DNA of 64,000 nt, taken from the NCBI GenBank assembly GCA_038734275.1, contig JAVYOO010000007.1, positions 1-64,000 of the forward strand, in the 5' to 3' direction. Made by a program: the position numbers and the translations under genes. Under the pieces are notes generated by a model. That model saw only the letters and a program-made list of their open reading frames with translations. It was not told the origin of the DNA and made no database searches. This document shows positions 8,982-18,627 of this stretch, piece after piece; positions within the stretch are counted from its first letter, which is position 1; every line of letters starts with the position of its first letter. Origin of the DNA: Archaeoglobaceae archaeon (GTDB taxonomy: Archaea; Halobacteriota; Archaeoglobi; Archaeoglobales; Archaeoglobaceae).

Positions 8982-9140
8982 GTGGAGATCGCAAGGTGCA
9001 TCAGCTGTGGTGCAGTGCTTGTCGGGGCGGAGCACGTCTCATTTCCGTGTCCGAATTGCGGAGAAACGATAAATCGCTGCAAGAGGTGTAGAAGGCTATC
9101 CAATAAATATCGATGTTCGTGCGGATTCGTGGGGCCGTGA
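8982..9140 (+). CDS. Small zinc-ribbon RNA-binding-type protein (DUF1610-like)
   Basis: The 52-residue protein starts with GTG at the base after the mfnE stop. It contains four Cys-x2-Cys-type knuckles: CISC, CPNC, CKRC and a final CSC. The arrangement ARCISCG...FPCPNCGE...[17 protein letters not shown] matches a widespread archaeal two-zinc-finger protein that I recall as DUF1610 and that is found beside translation factor EF-1 beta. Here too the EF-1 beta gene starts 9 bases downstream. A role in translation or RNA binding is likely. Confidence 0.8.
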   Translation: MEIARCISCGAVLVGAEHVSFPCPNCGETINRCKRCRRLSNKYRCSCGFVGP

Positions 9141-9149
9141 GGTGGTATT

Positions 9150-9416
9150 ATGGGGAGAGTTTTTTTGAAGCTCAGGGTTATGCCTTCAGACGTTGATGTG
9201 AATTTAGAGTCGATTAAAAATAAAATTACTTCCATAAAAGTGGAAGGTGTGGAGATTAAGGATTTTGCAATCAAGCCGATAGCATTCGGTTTGAAAGCTC
9301 TAATGATCCTTGCGGTAATGCCCGACGCAGAAGGAATATCTGATCGATTTATAGAAGAAATCGCCCGGATTGAAGGAGTAGAAAGTGTGGATATTGAAGA
9401 TATGGAGCTTCTATGA
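9150..9416 (+). CDS. ef1b: Translation elongation factor 1-beta (guanine nucleotide exchange factor)
   Basis: The 88-residue protein has the normal length of archaeal aEF-1 beta. Conserved elements include LKLRVMPSDVDVNLE near the start, AFGLKALMILAVMPD in the middle and a closing GVESVDIEDMELL. It reloads EF-1 alpha with GTP. It forms one unit with the zinc-ribbon gene and overlaps the following metallo-hydrolase gene by 4 bases. The EF-1 alpha gene lies less than 1 kb downstream. Confidence 0.93.
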   Translation: MGRVFLKLRVMPSDVDVNLESIKNKITSIKVEGVEIKDFAIKPIAFGLKALMILAVMPDAEGISDRFIEEIARIEGVESVDIEDMELL

Positions 9417-10039
9417 AAGTTATCAGAATCGTGACCCCTCCACTTGCTGCGAACTGCTATCTGCTTTTAGACGAAAAGAAAGCTTTAATTGATGTCGGAG
9501 GTGACGCGGAGTTTATCTTTAGAGCTCTAAAAAGATACATAAATCCAAAAGAACTCGATTACGTCTTTTTAACACACTCTCATTACGATCACGCAGCAGC
9601 TGCGGGATACTTTAAGGGGATGGGGAAAATTGCCATTCATGAAGAAGAAATGAAGCTTCTAAGACTTCAGAGATTCGTTTCAGTTTTTGGTATGAAGTTC
9701 AAAGCCTTTGAACCGGATATTATGCTTCAGGGAGGGGAAAAGTTCGAATTGGGTGAGATTAAGCTTGAAGTAATCCACACTCCAGGACACTCTCCCGGGA
9801 GTGTATGCTTTTATGAGCCAAACAAGAAATGGCTTTTTAGTGGGGACACCGTATTTGCCTACGGTAGTTTTGGGAGATACGATCTTCCCGGTGGGGATGG
9901 AAGATTGCTTTTGGAGTCAATTGAAAGACTTTCAAAGCTCGACGTGATAAATCTGTATCCGGGGCATGAAGACGTTGTGGAAGGAAATGCAAAAGAGAGC
10001 ATTCTCGAATCCCTGAGGATTGCGAGGATGTTCATATAG
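9413..10039 (+). CDS. Metallo-beta-lactamase-fold hydrolase, glyoxalase II-like
   Basis: The 208-residue protein has the complete zinc site of the fold: LTHSHYDHAAAA (HxHxDH), HTPGHSPGSV, SGDTVFAYGSFGRYD and LYPGHED. The size and HTPGHSPGS pattern fit the hydroxyacylglutathione-hydrolase-like group of single-domain thiolesterases. It starts in a 4-base overlap with EF-1 beta, so it is translationally coupled, but the biochemical substrate is unknown. It lacks the additional C-terminal domain of true glyoxalase II. Confidence 0.85.
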   Translation: MKVIRIVTPPLAANCYLLLDEKKALIDVGGDAEFIFRALKRYINPKELDYVFLTHSHYDHAAAAGYFKGMGKIAIHEEEMKLLRLQRFVSVFGMKFKAFEPDIMLQGGEKFELGEIKLEVIHTPGHSPGSVCFYEPNKKWLFSGDTVFAYGSFGRYDLPGGDGRLLLESIERLSKLDVINLYPGHEDVVEGNAKESILESLRIARMFI

Positions 10040-10048
10040 ATGTGAAAG

Positions 10049-10060
10049 CTTTATATGCAC
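10049..10060 (+). promoter_or_regulatory. TATA box of the EF-1 alpha gene
   Basis: GCTTTATATGCA lies about 50 bases before the start codon and fits an archaeal TATA element. Transcription would begin near 10078, leaving a short leader that holds the GGTAGGTGAT ribosome site. Confidence 0.6.
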
Positions 10061-10102
10061 TCTTGAAATTTGGATATATCAAAAAAACGGTAGGTGATGA
10101 GT

Positions 10103-11374
10103 ATGCCGAAAGAGAAGGAGCACATCAATGTTGCCTTCATAGGGCACGTGGATCATGGAAAGAGCACAACAATAGGAAGACTGCTATATGAAGTAGGAGA
10201 GATTCCGGAGCACATCATTGAGAAATACCGAAAAGAAGCACAGGAGAAGGGTAAAGCAACATTCGAATTTGCTTGGGTAATGGACGGTCTTAAGGAGGAA
10301 AGAGAGAGAGGTCTAACGATCGATGTTTCGCACAGAAAGTTCCAGACAGACAAGTACTACATAACCATCGTTGACTGCCCTGGACATAGGGACTTCATCA
10401 AGAATATGATCACTGGCGCTTCGCAGGCAGATGCAGCGGTTCTTGTGATGGACGTTGTTGAGAAAGTTCAGCCACAGACAAGAGAGCATGTTTTCCTAGC
10501 AAGAACATTGGGAATTAATCAGTTGATCTGTCTGATAAACAAAATGGACAGAGTAAACTTTGATAAGAAGGAATATGAGGCAGCAAAAGACGCCCTATCA
10601 AAGCTGTTGAAAATGGTAGGCTACAAGGTGGAGGAGATTCCATTCATTCCAGCATCTTCTTACTATGGAGAGAATATCACCAAGAAGAGCGCGAAGATGC
10701 CATGGTATAATGGGCCAACTCTTCTCGAGGCTTTTAATCTGCTAAAGCCACCTGAAAAGCTGATCGACAAACCATTGAGAATTCCGATTCAGGATGTTTA
10801 CTCTATTAGTGGTGTAGGAACCGTCCCGGTGGGAAGAGTTGAGAGTGGCGTGCTCAAGACTGGAGATAAAGTTGTATTTGAGCCTGCAGGTGTGAGCGGA
10901 GAAGTCAAGAGCATAGAAATGCATCATGAACCAATTCCAGAGGCTTATCCGGGTGACAACATAGGTTTCAACGTTAGAGGCGTGGCAAAGAAAGATCTCA
11001 AGAGAGGAGATGTTGCAGGTCATCCAACAAATCCGCCCACAGTAGTCAAAGACTTTACAGCTCAGATCGTGGTTCTACAGCATCCAACGGCGATCACAGT
11101 TGGTTATACCCCCGTGGTGCACGCCCATACTGCCCAGGTTGCTTGCAAGTTTGTGCAGTTGATTAAGAAACTCGATCCAAGAACTGGGCAGGCAAAAGAG
11201 GAGAATCCTCAGTTCATAAAGACCGGTGATGCTGCAGTGGTCAAGCTCGAACCAACGAAGCCAATGGTTATCGAAAGGGTTAAGGATATCCCACCACTTG
11301 GCAGATTTGCAATAAGAGACATGGGCATCACGATTGGTGCAGGAATGGTTCTTGATGTAACTCCAAGAAAATAA
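10103..11374 (+). CDS. tuf: Translation elongation factor 1-alpha (EF-Tu type GTPase)
   Basis: The 423-residue protein carries all GTPase motifs: G1 [10 protein letters not shown]3 DCPGHRDF (usual archaeal form is DAPGHRD, so Cys replaces Ala), G4 NKMD and the C-terminal [22 protein letters not shown] region. It delivers aminoacyl-tRNA to the ribosome. ATG 10103 gives the conserved [14 protein letters not shown] start. GTG 10094 and ATG 10097 are in frame but fall within the ribosome site GGTAGGTGATG. Ribosomal protein S10 follows 21 bases after the stop, the usual archaeal order. Confidence 0.97.
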   Translation: MPKEKEHINVAFIGHVDHGKSTTIGRLLYEVGEIPEHIIEKYRKEAQEKGKATFEFAWVMDGLKEERERGLTIDVSHRKFQTDKYYITIVDCPGHRDFIKNMITGASQADAAVLVMDVVEKVQPQTREHVFLARTLGINQLICLINKMDRVNFDKKEYEAAKDALSKLLKMVGYKVEEIPFIPASSYYGENITKKSAKMPWYNGPTLLEAFNLLKPPEKLIDKPLRIPIQDVYSISGVGTVPVGRVESGVLKTGDKVVFEPAGVSGEVKSIEMHHEPIPEAYPGDNIGFNVRGVAKKDLKRGDVAGHPTNPPTVVKDFTAQIVVLQHPTAITVGYTPVVHAHTAQVACKFVQLIKKLDPRTGQAKEENPQFIKTGDAAVVKLEPTKPMVIERVKDIPPLGRFAIRDMGITIGAGMVLDVTPRK

Positions 11375-11395
11375 ACCTATTTTTTTGGTGGTTTT

Positions 11396-11716
11396 ATGGC
11401 AATAAAAGGTCCAAAAGCAAGAATAAAGCTCTCCAGTCTTAATCCAGTGGATCTCGACAGAATCTGTGCACAGATAAAGGAAATAGCGGTAAAGACAGGT
11501 GTGGAGATAAGTGGTCCAATTCCACTACCCACAAAAAGGCTTGTAGTTCCAACAAGAAAAGCCCCTGACGGTGAAGGAAGCAACACTTGGGATCACTGGG
11601 AGATGAGGGTTCATAAGAGGCTTATAGACATCGCAGCTGATGAGAGAACGCTTAGGCAGATAATGAGGATTCAGGTGCCGAGAGATGTGAATATCGAGAT
11701 CGTTTTAGAATCTTAA
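11396..11716 (+). CDS. rps10: 30S ribosomal protein S10
   Basis: The 106-residue protein has the expected length. The segments [34 protein letters not shown] and [13 protein letters not shown] are signature S10 sequences. Start ATG 11396. It belongs to the EF-1 alpha transcript and overlaps the RNase Z start by one base (TAATG). Confidence 0.96.
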   Translation: MAIKGPKARIKLSSLNPVDLDRICAQIKEIAVKTGVEISGPIPLPTKRLVVPTRKAPDGEGSNTWDHWEMRVHKRLIDIAADERTLRQIMRIQVPRDVNIEIVLES

Positions 11717-12615
11717 TGCTTTTCAAAGTTGTTTTTCTTGGCACCGCTGGCACAATTCCATCTGTTGAGCGAAATACTTCTGCAATTTTCGTCCAATATT
11801 CAAATCATCGGTTTCTCTTTGATTGTGGGGAGGGGACGCAGAGGCAGATAATTTCCGCAAAACTGGGTTTTAGAAATCTCGATAATGTTTTTATAACCCA
11901 CATGCACACAGATCACTTTATAGGAGTTTTTGGTCTGATCGAAACTCTTTCCTTGAATGGTAGAAATAAAGAGTTGAACTTCTATACTCCAAATCCTGTG
12001 ATGCTCAAAACTCTTTTTGATATCTTTGGATATGAAAATCTTGATTATCCGATTAACGTGAAAAAAGCGAAAGATGGGGATGAAATTCGCTTTAGAGGGT
12101 TTAAGATCCTTGTTTTTAAAACGGAGCATATTGTTCCGAGTGTAGGTTATGCTTTGATTGAGGACGACACAAGAAAATTTGACAGAGAAAAAGCTTTGGC
12201 TCTTGGAATACCCCCTGGACCACTTTATGCAAGGCTTAAGGCAGGAGAAAGCATCAACTGGAGGGGGAGCATCGTAACTCCCGAAATGGTTCTTGGTGAA
12301 ATAAAGAAGGGCCGAAAGCTTGTTTATACTGGGGATACTAGGCCATGCGAGAGAACGGTTGAGGTTGCAATGGGTGCTGATCTGCTTATTCACGACGCAT
12401 CCTTTAGCGAAGAATTAAAAGAAAAGGCCTTGGAAAGTGGTCACTCAACGTCAAAAGAGGCTGGAGAGGTTGCGAGAAGGGCAAAAGTAAAAAAGTTAAT
12501 TTTGACCCATTTAAGTGCAAGGTTTTCAAAGGACCCGAATAAATTACTTAATGAGGCAAAAGAAGTTTTTGGAGATGTGGAAGTGGCCAGAGATTTTCTT
12601 GAGATAACAATTTAA
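11716..12615 (+). CDS. rnz: Ribonuclease Z (tRNA 3' processing endonuclease)
   Basis: The 299-residue protein is a short-form tRNase Z. Motifs include FLGTAGTIPSVERNTSA, FDCGEGTQRQI, the zinc motif THMHTDH and YTGDTRPC, plus HSTSKEAGEVA and LTHLSARF. It removes the 3' trailer from tRNA precursors. The ATG uses the last base of the S10 stop codon, indicating translational coupling. Length and motif order match archaeal RNase Z, so confidence is high. Confidence 0.95.
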   Translation: MLFKVVFLGTAGTIPSVERNTSAIFVQYSNHRFLFDCGEGTQRQIISAKLGFRNLDNVFITHMHTDHFIGVFGLIETLSLNGRNKELNFYTPNPVMLKTLFDIFGYENLDYPINVKKAKDGDEIRFRGFKILVFKTEHIVPSVGYALIEDDTRKFDREKALALGIPPGPLYARLKAGESINWRGSIVTPEMVLGEIKKGRKLVYTGDTRPCERTVEVAMGADLLIHDASFSEELKEKALESGHSTSKEAGEVARRAKVKKLILTHLSARFSKDPNKLLNEAKEVFGDVEVARDFLEITI

Positions 12616-12618
12616 AAA

Positions 12619-12702
12619 TTAACCTAAAAACACGAACTGCACAGCTATCAAAGCCAAAGCTACAAAGACCAGCCACACCGATCTCTGATCTCGCCCACGC
12701 AA
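12619..12702 (-). CDS. Possible 27-residue single-span membrane peptide
   Basis: From a TTG at 12702 a minus-strand frame encodes a short arginine-rich head followed by VWLVFVALALIAVQFVFLG and a stop. A TATA-like TTATATA sits about 20-25 bases upstream, consistent with leaderless transcription. The frame can be extended to an ATG at 12804, but that runs over the TATA element and into ahbC. The hydrophobic helix is convincing; the gene itself is tentative. Confidence 0.3.
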   Translation of the reverse strand: MRGRDQRSVWLVFVALALIAVQFVFLG

Positions 12703-12758
12703 ATCAGTCTGTTTCGTGATATATAATCTTTTCTTACATGAAAAGTTAATTGTTATAA

Positions 12759-13865
12759 TTATAATAATGTAGGGTGAATGTAGCAGCTTGGATCCCATCC
12801 CCACAGATTTCCCTTGCGATAAGCCCTAACTCTGAAACCACCACACAATTTTTTGAATTTGCAATCTCCACATCTTTCCTGCAAATATTTCTCCTTTTCT
12901 CTGAGCATTTTAAATAGAGGGTCATTTAGCCATATCTCATCAAAGCTCTGCTTCAACAAGTTGCCCGCTGTATAGTCCATCCAGAATTGGTTTGGATGCA
13001 GATTTCCTTCTGAGTCAACACAGGCAAGCCTTATTCCGCTGCTGTCTCCACCTCTGTATTTCAGGAATTCGAGAATATCTTCGTCCTCTCTCTGCAAATA
13101 TAGATAAATCCCATCAGCAGGGTTATCGACTGTTAATATCTCCATTCCCTCTTTCTCTGCCTCGTTTATTAGATAATTTATAACTCTCCTTCTCGAGACA
13201 TTGTCTATGTCATCTTTGAAGCTTGCGTTCCCGGAGGGGACAAGATGATAAACGCAGAATCTTGGTATCTCCATTTCTCTGGCCATTTTTATCAGATCTG
13301 GTAGCTCTAAAAAGTTGTATCTTGTTAATGTAAACCTTATTCCAGTTAAAACAACTTCACTGGCAGTTCTTAGTCCTTTTAATGCAGAATCAAATGCTCC
13401 TTCGACTCCACGAAATTCATCATGACCTTTTATGCCATCCAGGCTAACTCCGACGTATTCAAATGTTTTAAGCTCTTCAGCAGTATCCTTATCGATTAAG
13501 GTTCCATTTGTTGATAGAACCACTTTTATTTTTCTCCTTTTTGCGTATTCTGCAATTTCAAAAATATCTCTTCTCATTAAAGGCTCTCCGCCACTGAAAA
13601 GTATGAGTGGAACTTTGAATTCTGCGAGTCTGTCAATTATTAGCTTGCATTTATCGGTGGAAAGTTCTCTTTGCCCCAAATTTGCCTTTGCATAGCAGTG
13701 GATACAGTTGAGGTTGCATTTGTTTGTAATGTTCCACACCACAATGGGCACAAGCTTGGAAGAAAACTCCTTCAGCTTTTTGGGAATGAAGCTATCGTCT
13801 CCTTCGTAAGTTAGCTTCTTTGAAACCGTTGCTGTTCCGCTGATTAGCTTGCTGAGACTAATCAC
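12759..13865 (-). CDS. ahbC: 12,18-didecarboxysiroheme deacetylase AhbC (radical SAM/SPASM)
   Basis: The 368-residue protein begins MISLSKLISGTATVSKKL, which resembles AhbC. It has the radical SAM motif CNLNCIHCY, then FSGGEPL, STNGT and SLDG, and C-terminal cysteines in RCGDCKFKKLCGGFRVRA and SCY for auxiliary clusters. LTVDNPADGIYLY and NLHPNQFW are features I recall from AhbC rather than AhbD. The enzyme converts 12,18-didecarboxysiroheme to Fe-coproporphyrin III in the siroheme-dependent heme route. It stands alone here, divergent from the L7Ae operon. Confidence 0.85.
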   Translation of the reverse strand: MISLSKLISGTATVSKKLTYEGDDSFIPKKLKEFSSKLVPIVVWNITNKCNLNCIHCYAKANLGQRELSTDKCKLIIDRLAEFKVPLILFSGGEPLMRRDIFEIAEYAKRRKIKVVLSTNGTLIDKDTAEELKTFEYVGVSLDGIKGHDEFRGVEGAFDSALKGLRTASEVVLTGIRFTLTRYNFLELPDLIKMAREMEIPRFCVYHLVPSGNASFKDDIDNVSRRRVINYLINEAEKEGMEILTVDNPADGIYLYLQREDEDILEFLKYRGGDSSGIRLACVDSEGNLHPNQFWMDYTAGNLLKQSFDEIWLNDPLFKMLREKEKYLQERCGDCKFKKLCGGFRVRAYRKGNLWGWDPSCYIHPTLL

Positions 13866-13953
13866 GAATTAATTACCCACACAGACTAAAAAATTTTTGG
13901 CTTAGGCGAATGAATCTTATTGATTTTGATTAAAATTTCCAGAAAACCAAAAA

Positions 13954-13963
13954 GCTTAAAATA
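13954..13963 (+). promoter_or_regulatory. TATA box of the L7Ae-infB operon
   Basis: GCTTAAAATA, preceded by a purine-rich BRE-like AAAA, lies about 60 bases before the L7Ae start. Transcription would begin near 13984. Confidence 0.5.
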
Positions 13964-13983
13964 GCAGAGGTCATTGGGTTTTG

Positions 13984-14020
13984 AACCGATGAATGATGAC
14001 GCAAGAAAGGAGGTGAATCC
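13984..14020 (+). promoter_or_regulatory. L7Ae mRNA leader with box-C-like TGATGA and strong ribosome site
   Basis: The predicted leader contains GATGAATGATGACGC followed by AAGGAGGTGA. ATGATGA matches a box C element (RUGAUGA), half of the kink-turn that L7Ae binds. No clear CTGA box D is visible. L7Ae is known to bind its own mRNA leader in some archaea, so autoregulation is possible. Confidence 0.35.
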
Positions 14021-14380
14021 ATGTATATAAGGTTTGATGTTCCACAAGATCTGCAGAATGAAGCATTGGCATTGCTTGAGAAGGCGAGGGAGACAGGAAA
14101 GGTGAAGAAGGGGACAAATGAGACTACTAAGTCCGTGGAGAGAGGCTTAGCAAAGCTCGTTTATATTGCAATGGATGTTGATCCTCCAGAAATTGTTGCA
14201 CATCTCCCATTGCTGTGCGAGGAAAAGAATATTCCGTATATCTATGTGAAGAGCAAGGCAGATATTGGCAAGGCCATAAAGATAGATGTTAGCTGTGCTT
14301 CAGCTGCGATAATCGACGAGGGGAACGCAAAGAAAGAACTTTCAGCAATCGTTGAAAAGCTTAAGGCTTTGAAGAAGTGA
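14021..14380 (+). CDS. rpl7ae: 50S ribosomal protein L7Ae (kink-turn binding)
   Basis: The 119-residue protein has the normal length. [20 protein letters not shown] is the RNA-binding signature, followed by [20 protein letters not shown]. Besides the ribosome, L7Ae is a core protein of box C/D and H/ACA guide RNPs and of RNase P in archaea. A perfect GGAGGTGA ribosome site precedes the start. It is the first gene of a run leading through S28e, L24e, ndk and infB. Confidence 0.96.
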   Translation: MYIRFDVPQDLQNEALALLEKARETGKVKKGTNETTKSVERGLAKLVYIAMDVDPPEIVAHLPLLCEEKNIPYIYVKSKADIGKAIKIDVSCASAAIIDEGNAKKELSAIVEKLKALKK

Positions 14381-14386
14381 TGAAAT

Positions 14387-14596
14387 ATGGAAGAAGATGT
14401 TCAGCCAGCAGAAGTTGTGGAAATCATTGGAAGGACAGGGATGCATGGGGAAGTGACCCAGGTTAAGGTAAAGGTGTTAGCGGGGGAAAATGCAGGGAGA
14501 ATTATCACCAGAAACGTCTTTGGCCCCGTGAAGGTAGGGGATATCCTTATGATAAAGGAGACTGCAAGAGAAGCGAGAAAATTGGCGGTGAAATGA
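14387..14596 (+). CDS. rps28e: 30S ribosomal protein S28e
   Basis: The 69-residue protein has the expected size. [20 protein letters not shown] and the closing [13 protein letters not shown] are standard S28e sequences. It starts 6 bases after the L7Ae stop and is followed directly by L24e, the conserved archaeal order. Confidence 0.95.
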   Translation: MEEDVQPAEVVEIIGRTGMHGEVTQVKVKVLAGENAGRIITRNVFGPVKVGDILMIKETAREARKLAVK

Positions 14597-14597
14597 T

Positions 14598-14777
14598 ATG
14601 GAAGTCAAAATATGCTTTTTCTGTGGCTCAGAAATTGAGCCAGGAACTGGAAAGAGTCTTGTTCGAAAAGATGGCAGAATAATTCACTTCTGCAGTGGTA
14701 AATGTGAGAAAAATTACAGACTTGGAAGAAATCCAAGAAAACTAAAGTGGACTAAATTCTACGAAAAGGGAAGGTGA
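14598..14777 (+). CDS. rpl24e: 50S ribosomal protein L24e
   Basis: The 59-residue zinc protein starts [19 protein letters not shown] and has a second knuckle [10 protein letters not shown], giving the four-cysteine zinc site. It ends in a basic tail. The gene lies between S28e and ndk with no room for another gene. Length and motif match archaeal L24e. Confidence 0.96.
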   Translation: MEVKICFFCGSEIEPGTGKSLVRKDGRIIHFCSGKCEKNYRLGRNPRKLKWTKFYEKGR

Positions 14778-14781
14778 TTTC

Positions 14782-15234
14782 GTGGAAAGGACGTTTGTGA
14801 TGGTAAAACCCGATGGTGTGCAAAGAGGATTCATTGGAGAAATTATTTCAAGGCTCGAAAAAAAGGGATTAAAGATCGTTGCAATGAAAATGCTAAAAAT
14901 TCCCAAAGAGCTCGCAGAAGAGCATTACGCAGAACATAAAGCCAAACCTTTCTTTTCTTCTCTTGTCTCTTATATAACAAGTGGTCCTGTTGTTGCGATG
15001 GTTGTTGAAGGTAATAATGCGGTGAAGGTTGTTAGAAAGCTTGTTGGGGCAACGAATCCGGCTGAAGCTGAGCCGGGCACGATTCGTGGAGACCTGGCAA
15101 TGGATCTTGGCAGAAATGTTATTCATGCCTCAGATTCCTTAGCCTCAGCAGAAAGAGAAATAAAACTATTCTTTAAAGAAGAAGAAATTCTAAACTACAG
15201 AAGAGAAAACGATGTCTGGGTATACGAGAAATGA
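14782..15234 (+). CDS. ndk: Nucleoside diphosphate kinase
   Basis: The 150-residue protein starts at GTG 14782 after GGAAGGTGATTT. The N terminus [14 protein letters not shown] and the active-site NVIHASDS (phosphorylated His115) are diagnostic. It transfers phosphate from ATP to other nucleoside diphosphates. It overlaps infB by 4 bases, the common archaeal arrangement. Confidence 0.96.
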   Translation: MERTFVMVKPDGVQRGFIGEIISRLEKKGLKIVAMKMLKIPKELAEEHYAEHKAKPFFSSLVSYITSGPVVAMVVEGNNAVKVVRKLVGATNPAEAEPGTIRGDLAMDLGRNVIHASDSLASAEREIKLFFKEEEILNYRRENDVWVYEK

Positions 15235-16997
15235 AGAATGTAAGGACTCCAATAGTTGCGGTTCTTGGACACGTCGATCATGGAAAGACCACAATACTGG
15301 ATAGAATCAGAAAAACCAGAGTCGCTGCAAAGGAAGCTGGCGGAATTACACAACACATTGGTGCAACAGAGATTCCCATTAGTATAATAGAAGAAATCTG
15401 TAAGGATATCTGGAGACCTACAATAAATCTTCCCGGTCTTCTTTTTATTGACACTCCCGGCCATAAGGCTTTTACAAATCTCAGAAAGAGAGGCGGAGCA
15501 TTGGCGGATTTGGCAATTCTTGTCATAGATATAAATGAGGGTGTGATGCCTCAAACCGAAGAGGCGATATCTATTCTGAGAACTTTTAAAACTCCCTTTG
15601 TGGTTGCTGCGAACAAGATTGACAAGATAGCCGGATGGCAAAGCAGGGAGAACGAACCCTTTATAAAAAGCTATGCGATGCAGGAAGATTTTGCTAAGAG
15701 GAATTTGGATACAAAGATTTACGAACTCGTCGCAAGCCTTTACAGATATGGATTCAGCTGTGATCGCTTTGACAGAATAAAGGACTTCACGAAAACAGTT
15801 GCAATTATTCCGGTTTCGGGATTGACAGGTGAGGGAATTCCGGAACTTTTAATGATTCTTTTAGGTCTTGCGCAAAGGTATCTTGTCAACAGTCTGAAAC
15901 TTCAGGTGGAGGGAAAAGCAAAGGGGACCATTCTTGAAATAAAAGAGGAGAGAGGGATTGGGGTTACCTGTGATGCCATAATATACGATGGAACACTCAA
16001 AGTTGGAGATAGAATAGTGATTGGAGGCAAAGAAGACGTGGTTGTGACAAATGTAAAGGCAATTCTGAAACCACCACCGGCAAGGGAAATGAGGGTGGAA
16101 AGTAAGTTTGTAAGGGTAAACAGCGTAACAGCTGCTGCGGGAATAAAGATTGTGGCTCCTGACTTGGAAAAAGTCGTTGCCGGGAGTGAGTTTGAAGCTG
16201 TGGAGAGCGATGAAGACATTCAAAGATTTAGGGAGAGAGTAAAAAAGGAATACGAAGAAATAGCAATAAGAACAGAGGGCGAGGGCATTGTGCTCAAAAC
16301 GGATACAATAGGTTCTCTTGAGGCAATGATAAACGAGCTGAAATCATATAATATCCCAATAAAAAAGGCAGAAGTTGGAGATGTAGACAAAAGGGATGTA
16401 GTGGATGTTTCGACAAACAAAGAGGAGATAAACAAAGCGATTCTTGCTTTTAATGTTAAAATTCTGCCTGAGGCAGAAGAGGAATCGAGAAAGTATGGTA
16501 TTAAAATCTTCGAGGGAGACATAATCTACTCGATTATTGAGAGCTTCGTAAAATGGCGGGATGAGCTAAAGGTTGCAAGAGAGAAGCAAAAAATAGAAGC
16601 GCTGATTAAACCTGGAAAAATAAAACTCCTAAAGAACTTCGTTTTCAGGAGAAGCAAACCAGCGATCATAGGTGTCAAAGTGCTGGCGGGGGAGTTGAGG
16701 AGAGGGTCAGAGCTGATAAAGCCAGATGGTAGCAAGGTTGGGGAAGTTAGGAGTATGCAGAAAGAAGGCAAGAACTTAACGATTGCAAAAGCTGGCGAGG
16801 AGCTTGCCATTGCAATTGAAGATGTGACTATTGGAAGACAACTCGAGGGTGATGAGACGCTTTACGTTGAAGTTCCCGAAAAACATGCGAAAATAATCGA
16901 AAGAGAACTCCTTAACTCTTTTGATGAGGAAACCAAAAAAGCATTTTTGGAGTATCTGGAAATAAAAAGGAAGGAGAATCCATTTTGGGGTAAGTAA
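15231..16997 (+). CDS. infB: Translation initiation factor aIF5B (IF-2 type GTPase)
   Basis: The 588-residue protein has G1 GHVDHGKTT near residue 13, G3 DTPGHKAF, G4 NKID and the archaeal-specific helical insertion after it. Domains II to IV follow to the end. It promotes ribosomal subunit joining and placement of initiator tRNA. Length is normal for archaeal aIF5B. It is the last gene of the L7Ae transcript; AT-rich sequence follows the stop. Confidence 0.96.
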   Translation: MKNVRTPIVAVLGHVDHGKTTILDRIRKTRVAAKEAGGITQHIGATEIPISIIEEICKDIWRPTINLPGLLFIDTPGHKAFTNLRKRGGALADLAILVIDINEGVMPQTEEAISILRTFKTPFVVAANKIDKIAGWQSRENEPFIKSYAMQEDFAKRNLDTKIYELVASLYRYGFSCDRFDRIKDFTKTVAIIPVSGLTGEGIPELLMILLGLAQRYLVNSLKLQVEGKAKGTILEIKEERGIGVTCDAIIYDGTLKVGDRIVIGGKEDVVVTNVKAILKPPPAREMRVESKFVRVNSVTAAAGIKIVAPDLEKVVAGSEFEAVESDEDIQRFRERVKKEYEEIAIRTEGEGIVLKTDTIGSLEAMINELKSYNIPIKKAEVGDVDKRDVVDVSTNKEEINKAILAFNVKILPEAEEESRKYGIKIFEGDIIYSIIESFVKWRDELKVAREKQKIEALIKPGKIKLLKNFVFRRSKPAIIGVKVLAGELRRGSELIKPDGSKVGEVRSMQKEGKNLTIAKAGEELAIAIEDVTIGRQLEGDETLYVEVPEKHAKIIERELLNSFDEETKKAFLEYLEIKRKENPFWGK

Positions 16998-17147
16998 TAA
17001 TTTCATATATTAGATTTATAATTTTGTGGTCGCAATTACCAGTAATATGGAAAACTTGAAGTGGTAAACATTCTTTAGACTCGAGCAGAATGGGTAATCT
17101 TAAAGGCTAAACCGAAAAAGAGAAATTGTCTAAGAAGGAGTTTTATC

Positions 17148-17552
17148 ATGCGATACAGGTTTATTGATCACACAGCAGACATAGCCTTTGAGGTTTATGG
17201 CAGAACTCTTGAAGAGCTATTAGAAAACTCTGCCTACGCTTTTTACGAGGCTTTTGTCGACTTAAAAAAGATTAAAGGTCAAGAGAAAAGATTCATCGAA
17301 GTTGAGGCTGAGGATGAGGATTTATTGCTTTATCGCTGGCTCAATGAGATTCTTTTCCTTTTTGAAACTCAATTTTTTGCTGGAAAAAGAGTTAAAGTTA
17401 GTATAGATAATAAAAAAGCGATTGGAGAAATCGAGGGAGGGAAGTTTGGTAGAGAAGCAGTAAAGGTTGAACCAAAGGCGATAACGATGCATAAATTTGG
17501 AATAAGGAAGGAAGTAGATAAGCTGGTTGCTTTTGTAGTTGTAGACATATGA
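17148..17552 (+). CDS. Archease, activator of tRNA ligase RtcB
   Basis: The 134-residue protein opens RYRFIDHTADIAFEVYG, the archease signature with its calcium-binding Asp residues. The mid-part LLYRWLNEILFLFET and the final KLVAFVVVDI also match. Archease speeds guanylation of RtcB in tRNA splicing. A GGAG site precedes ATG 17148, and the gene overlaps the DUF763 gene by 4 bases. No rtcB is present in this window. Confidence 0.92.
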   Translation: MRYRFIDHTADIAFEVYGRTLEELLENSAYAFYEAFVDLKKIKGQEKRFIEVEAEDEDLLLYRWLNEILFLFETQFFAGKRVKVSIDNKKAIGEIEGGKFGREAVKVEPKAITMHKFGIRKEVDKLVAFVVVDI

Positions 17553-18592
17553 GCGAAATCTACCTGCCATTGCACAATGGGAAAGCCCCATACTGGCTTT
17601 TAAATAGAATGAAGAGTCTTGCGGAGCAAATTGTCAAAGTTATCGTGCTGGAATACGGTGAGCTGGAGTTTTTGAAGCGAATTTCCAATCCGATCTTTTT
17701 CCAGTCTTTTTCAAATGTCCTTGGCTTTGACTGGAATTCCAGCGGGAGCACTACTGTGCTCACCGGAGTGCTAAAATCGGTTTTAAACAAACCAGACTTC
17801 GAAATCCGGGTTGCAGGAGGTAAAGGAGCCAGTGCACTGAATACTCCTGAAGAAATTAGAAACTTCGCTTCTGAGCTTGGCGTAAATGCTGAAATGCTTA
17901 TAAAATTCAGCAGACTTTCAGCAAAGGCTGACAACGCCGCACTGATTGACGGCTACACACTTTATCATCACGCAGTCTTTTTTACACCAAACCATTTCAC
18001 AGTAGTTCAGCAGGGAATGAATCCTGAAGAAAAGCTTGCAAGAAGATACCACTGGAGCGTCTACAAGACAATTCCGAAGCTTGAAGATGTTCACAGTGGA
18101 ATTATAAGTGAGAGAATTGAAAGAGAAGTCGTTAACATGCTTTCGAGCAAAAGTAGGGAAGCAGTAGGGACAATTCTGGATGTAGTCAGAGATCGCAGAT
18201 TCAAGGAAGACTACTCAAGGCTTTTCTCTCTGGTAAAATTCGGTGAAAAGCTAATGATTCCAAGAAAAATAGACTGGAAGGCAGTCGAGAGAGCTTATGA
18301 GCTTCAGCCTGAAAGATTTGAAGATCTTCTGCTTATAAGGGGGATAGGTAGGGAGACGATAAGGGCTCTTGCTTTAATCTCGGATTTGATTTACAACGTG
18401 GAATACGACAAACAGGATCCTGCAAAGTTCTGCTTTGCGGTTGGTGGCAAGGATGGAGTGCCATTTCCCGTGCGAAGAGACATTTATGATCAGGTGATAG
18501 AATTCATGAAAGAAGTGCTGGAGCAGACAGATCTCGAAAGTTTTGAAAAGAAAAAGGCATTCGAAAGGTTACACAAAATTCTGAAAATCTGA
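17549..18592 (+). CDS. DUF763 family protein
   Basis: The 347-residue protein starts MSEIYLPLHNGKAPYWLLNR and contains RVAGGKGASALNTPEE and FFTPNHFTVVQQGMN, which I recognise as the conserved DUF763 family of archaea and thermophilic bacteria. No catalytic function is established to my knowledge. The C-terminal half has a helix-hairpin-helix-like LLLIRGIGRETIRALALIS, suggesting nucleic acid contact. It is translationally coupled to archease, which hints at RNA metabolism. Confidence 0.85.
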   Translation: MSEIYLPLHNGKAPYWLLNRMKSLAEQIVKVIVLEYGELEFLKRISNPIFFQSFSNVLGFDWNSSGSTTVLTGVLKSVLNKPDFEIRVAGGKGASALNTPEEIRNFASELGVNAEMLIKFSRLSAKADNAALIDGYTLYHHAVFFTPNHFTVVQQGMNPEEKLARRYHWSVYKTIPKLEDVHSGIISERIEREVVNMLSSKSREAVGTILDVVRDRRFKEDYSRLFSLVKFGEKLMIPRKIDWKAVERAYELQPERFEDLLLIRGIGRETIRALALISDLIYNVEYDKQDPAKFCFAVGGKDGVPFPVRRDIYDQVIEFMKEVLEQTDLESFEKKKAFERLHKILKI

Positions 18593-18627
18593 GGCGAAAT
18601 TATTTTATTACTTCTGTCGAAATTTAT

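Noticed and set aside
11800-12393. Open frame of 197 codons on the minus strand opposite RNase Z
   Set aside because: Antisense to a fully recognised RNase Z gene; the product has an odd Cys/Lys/Ser composition and no motif.
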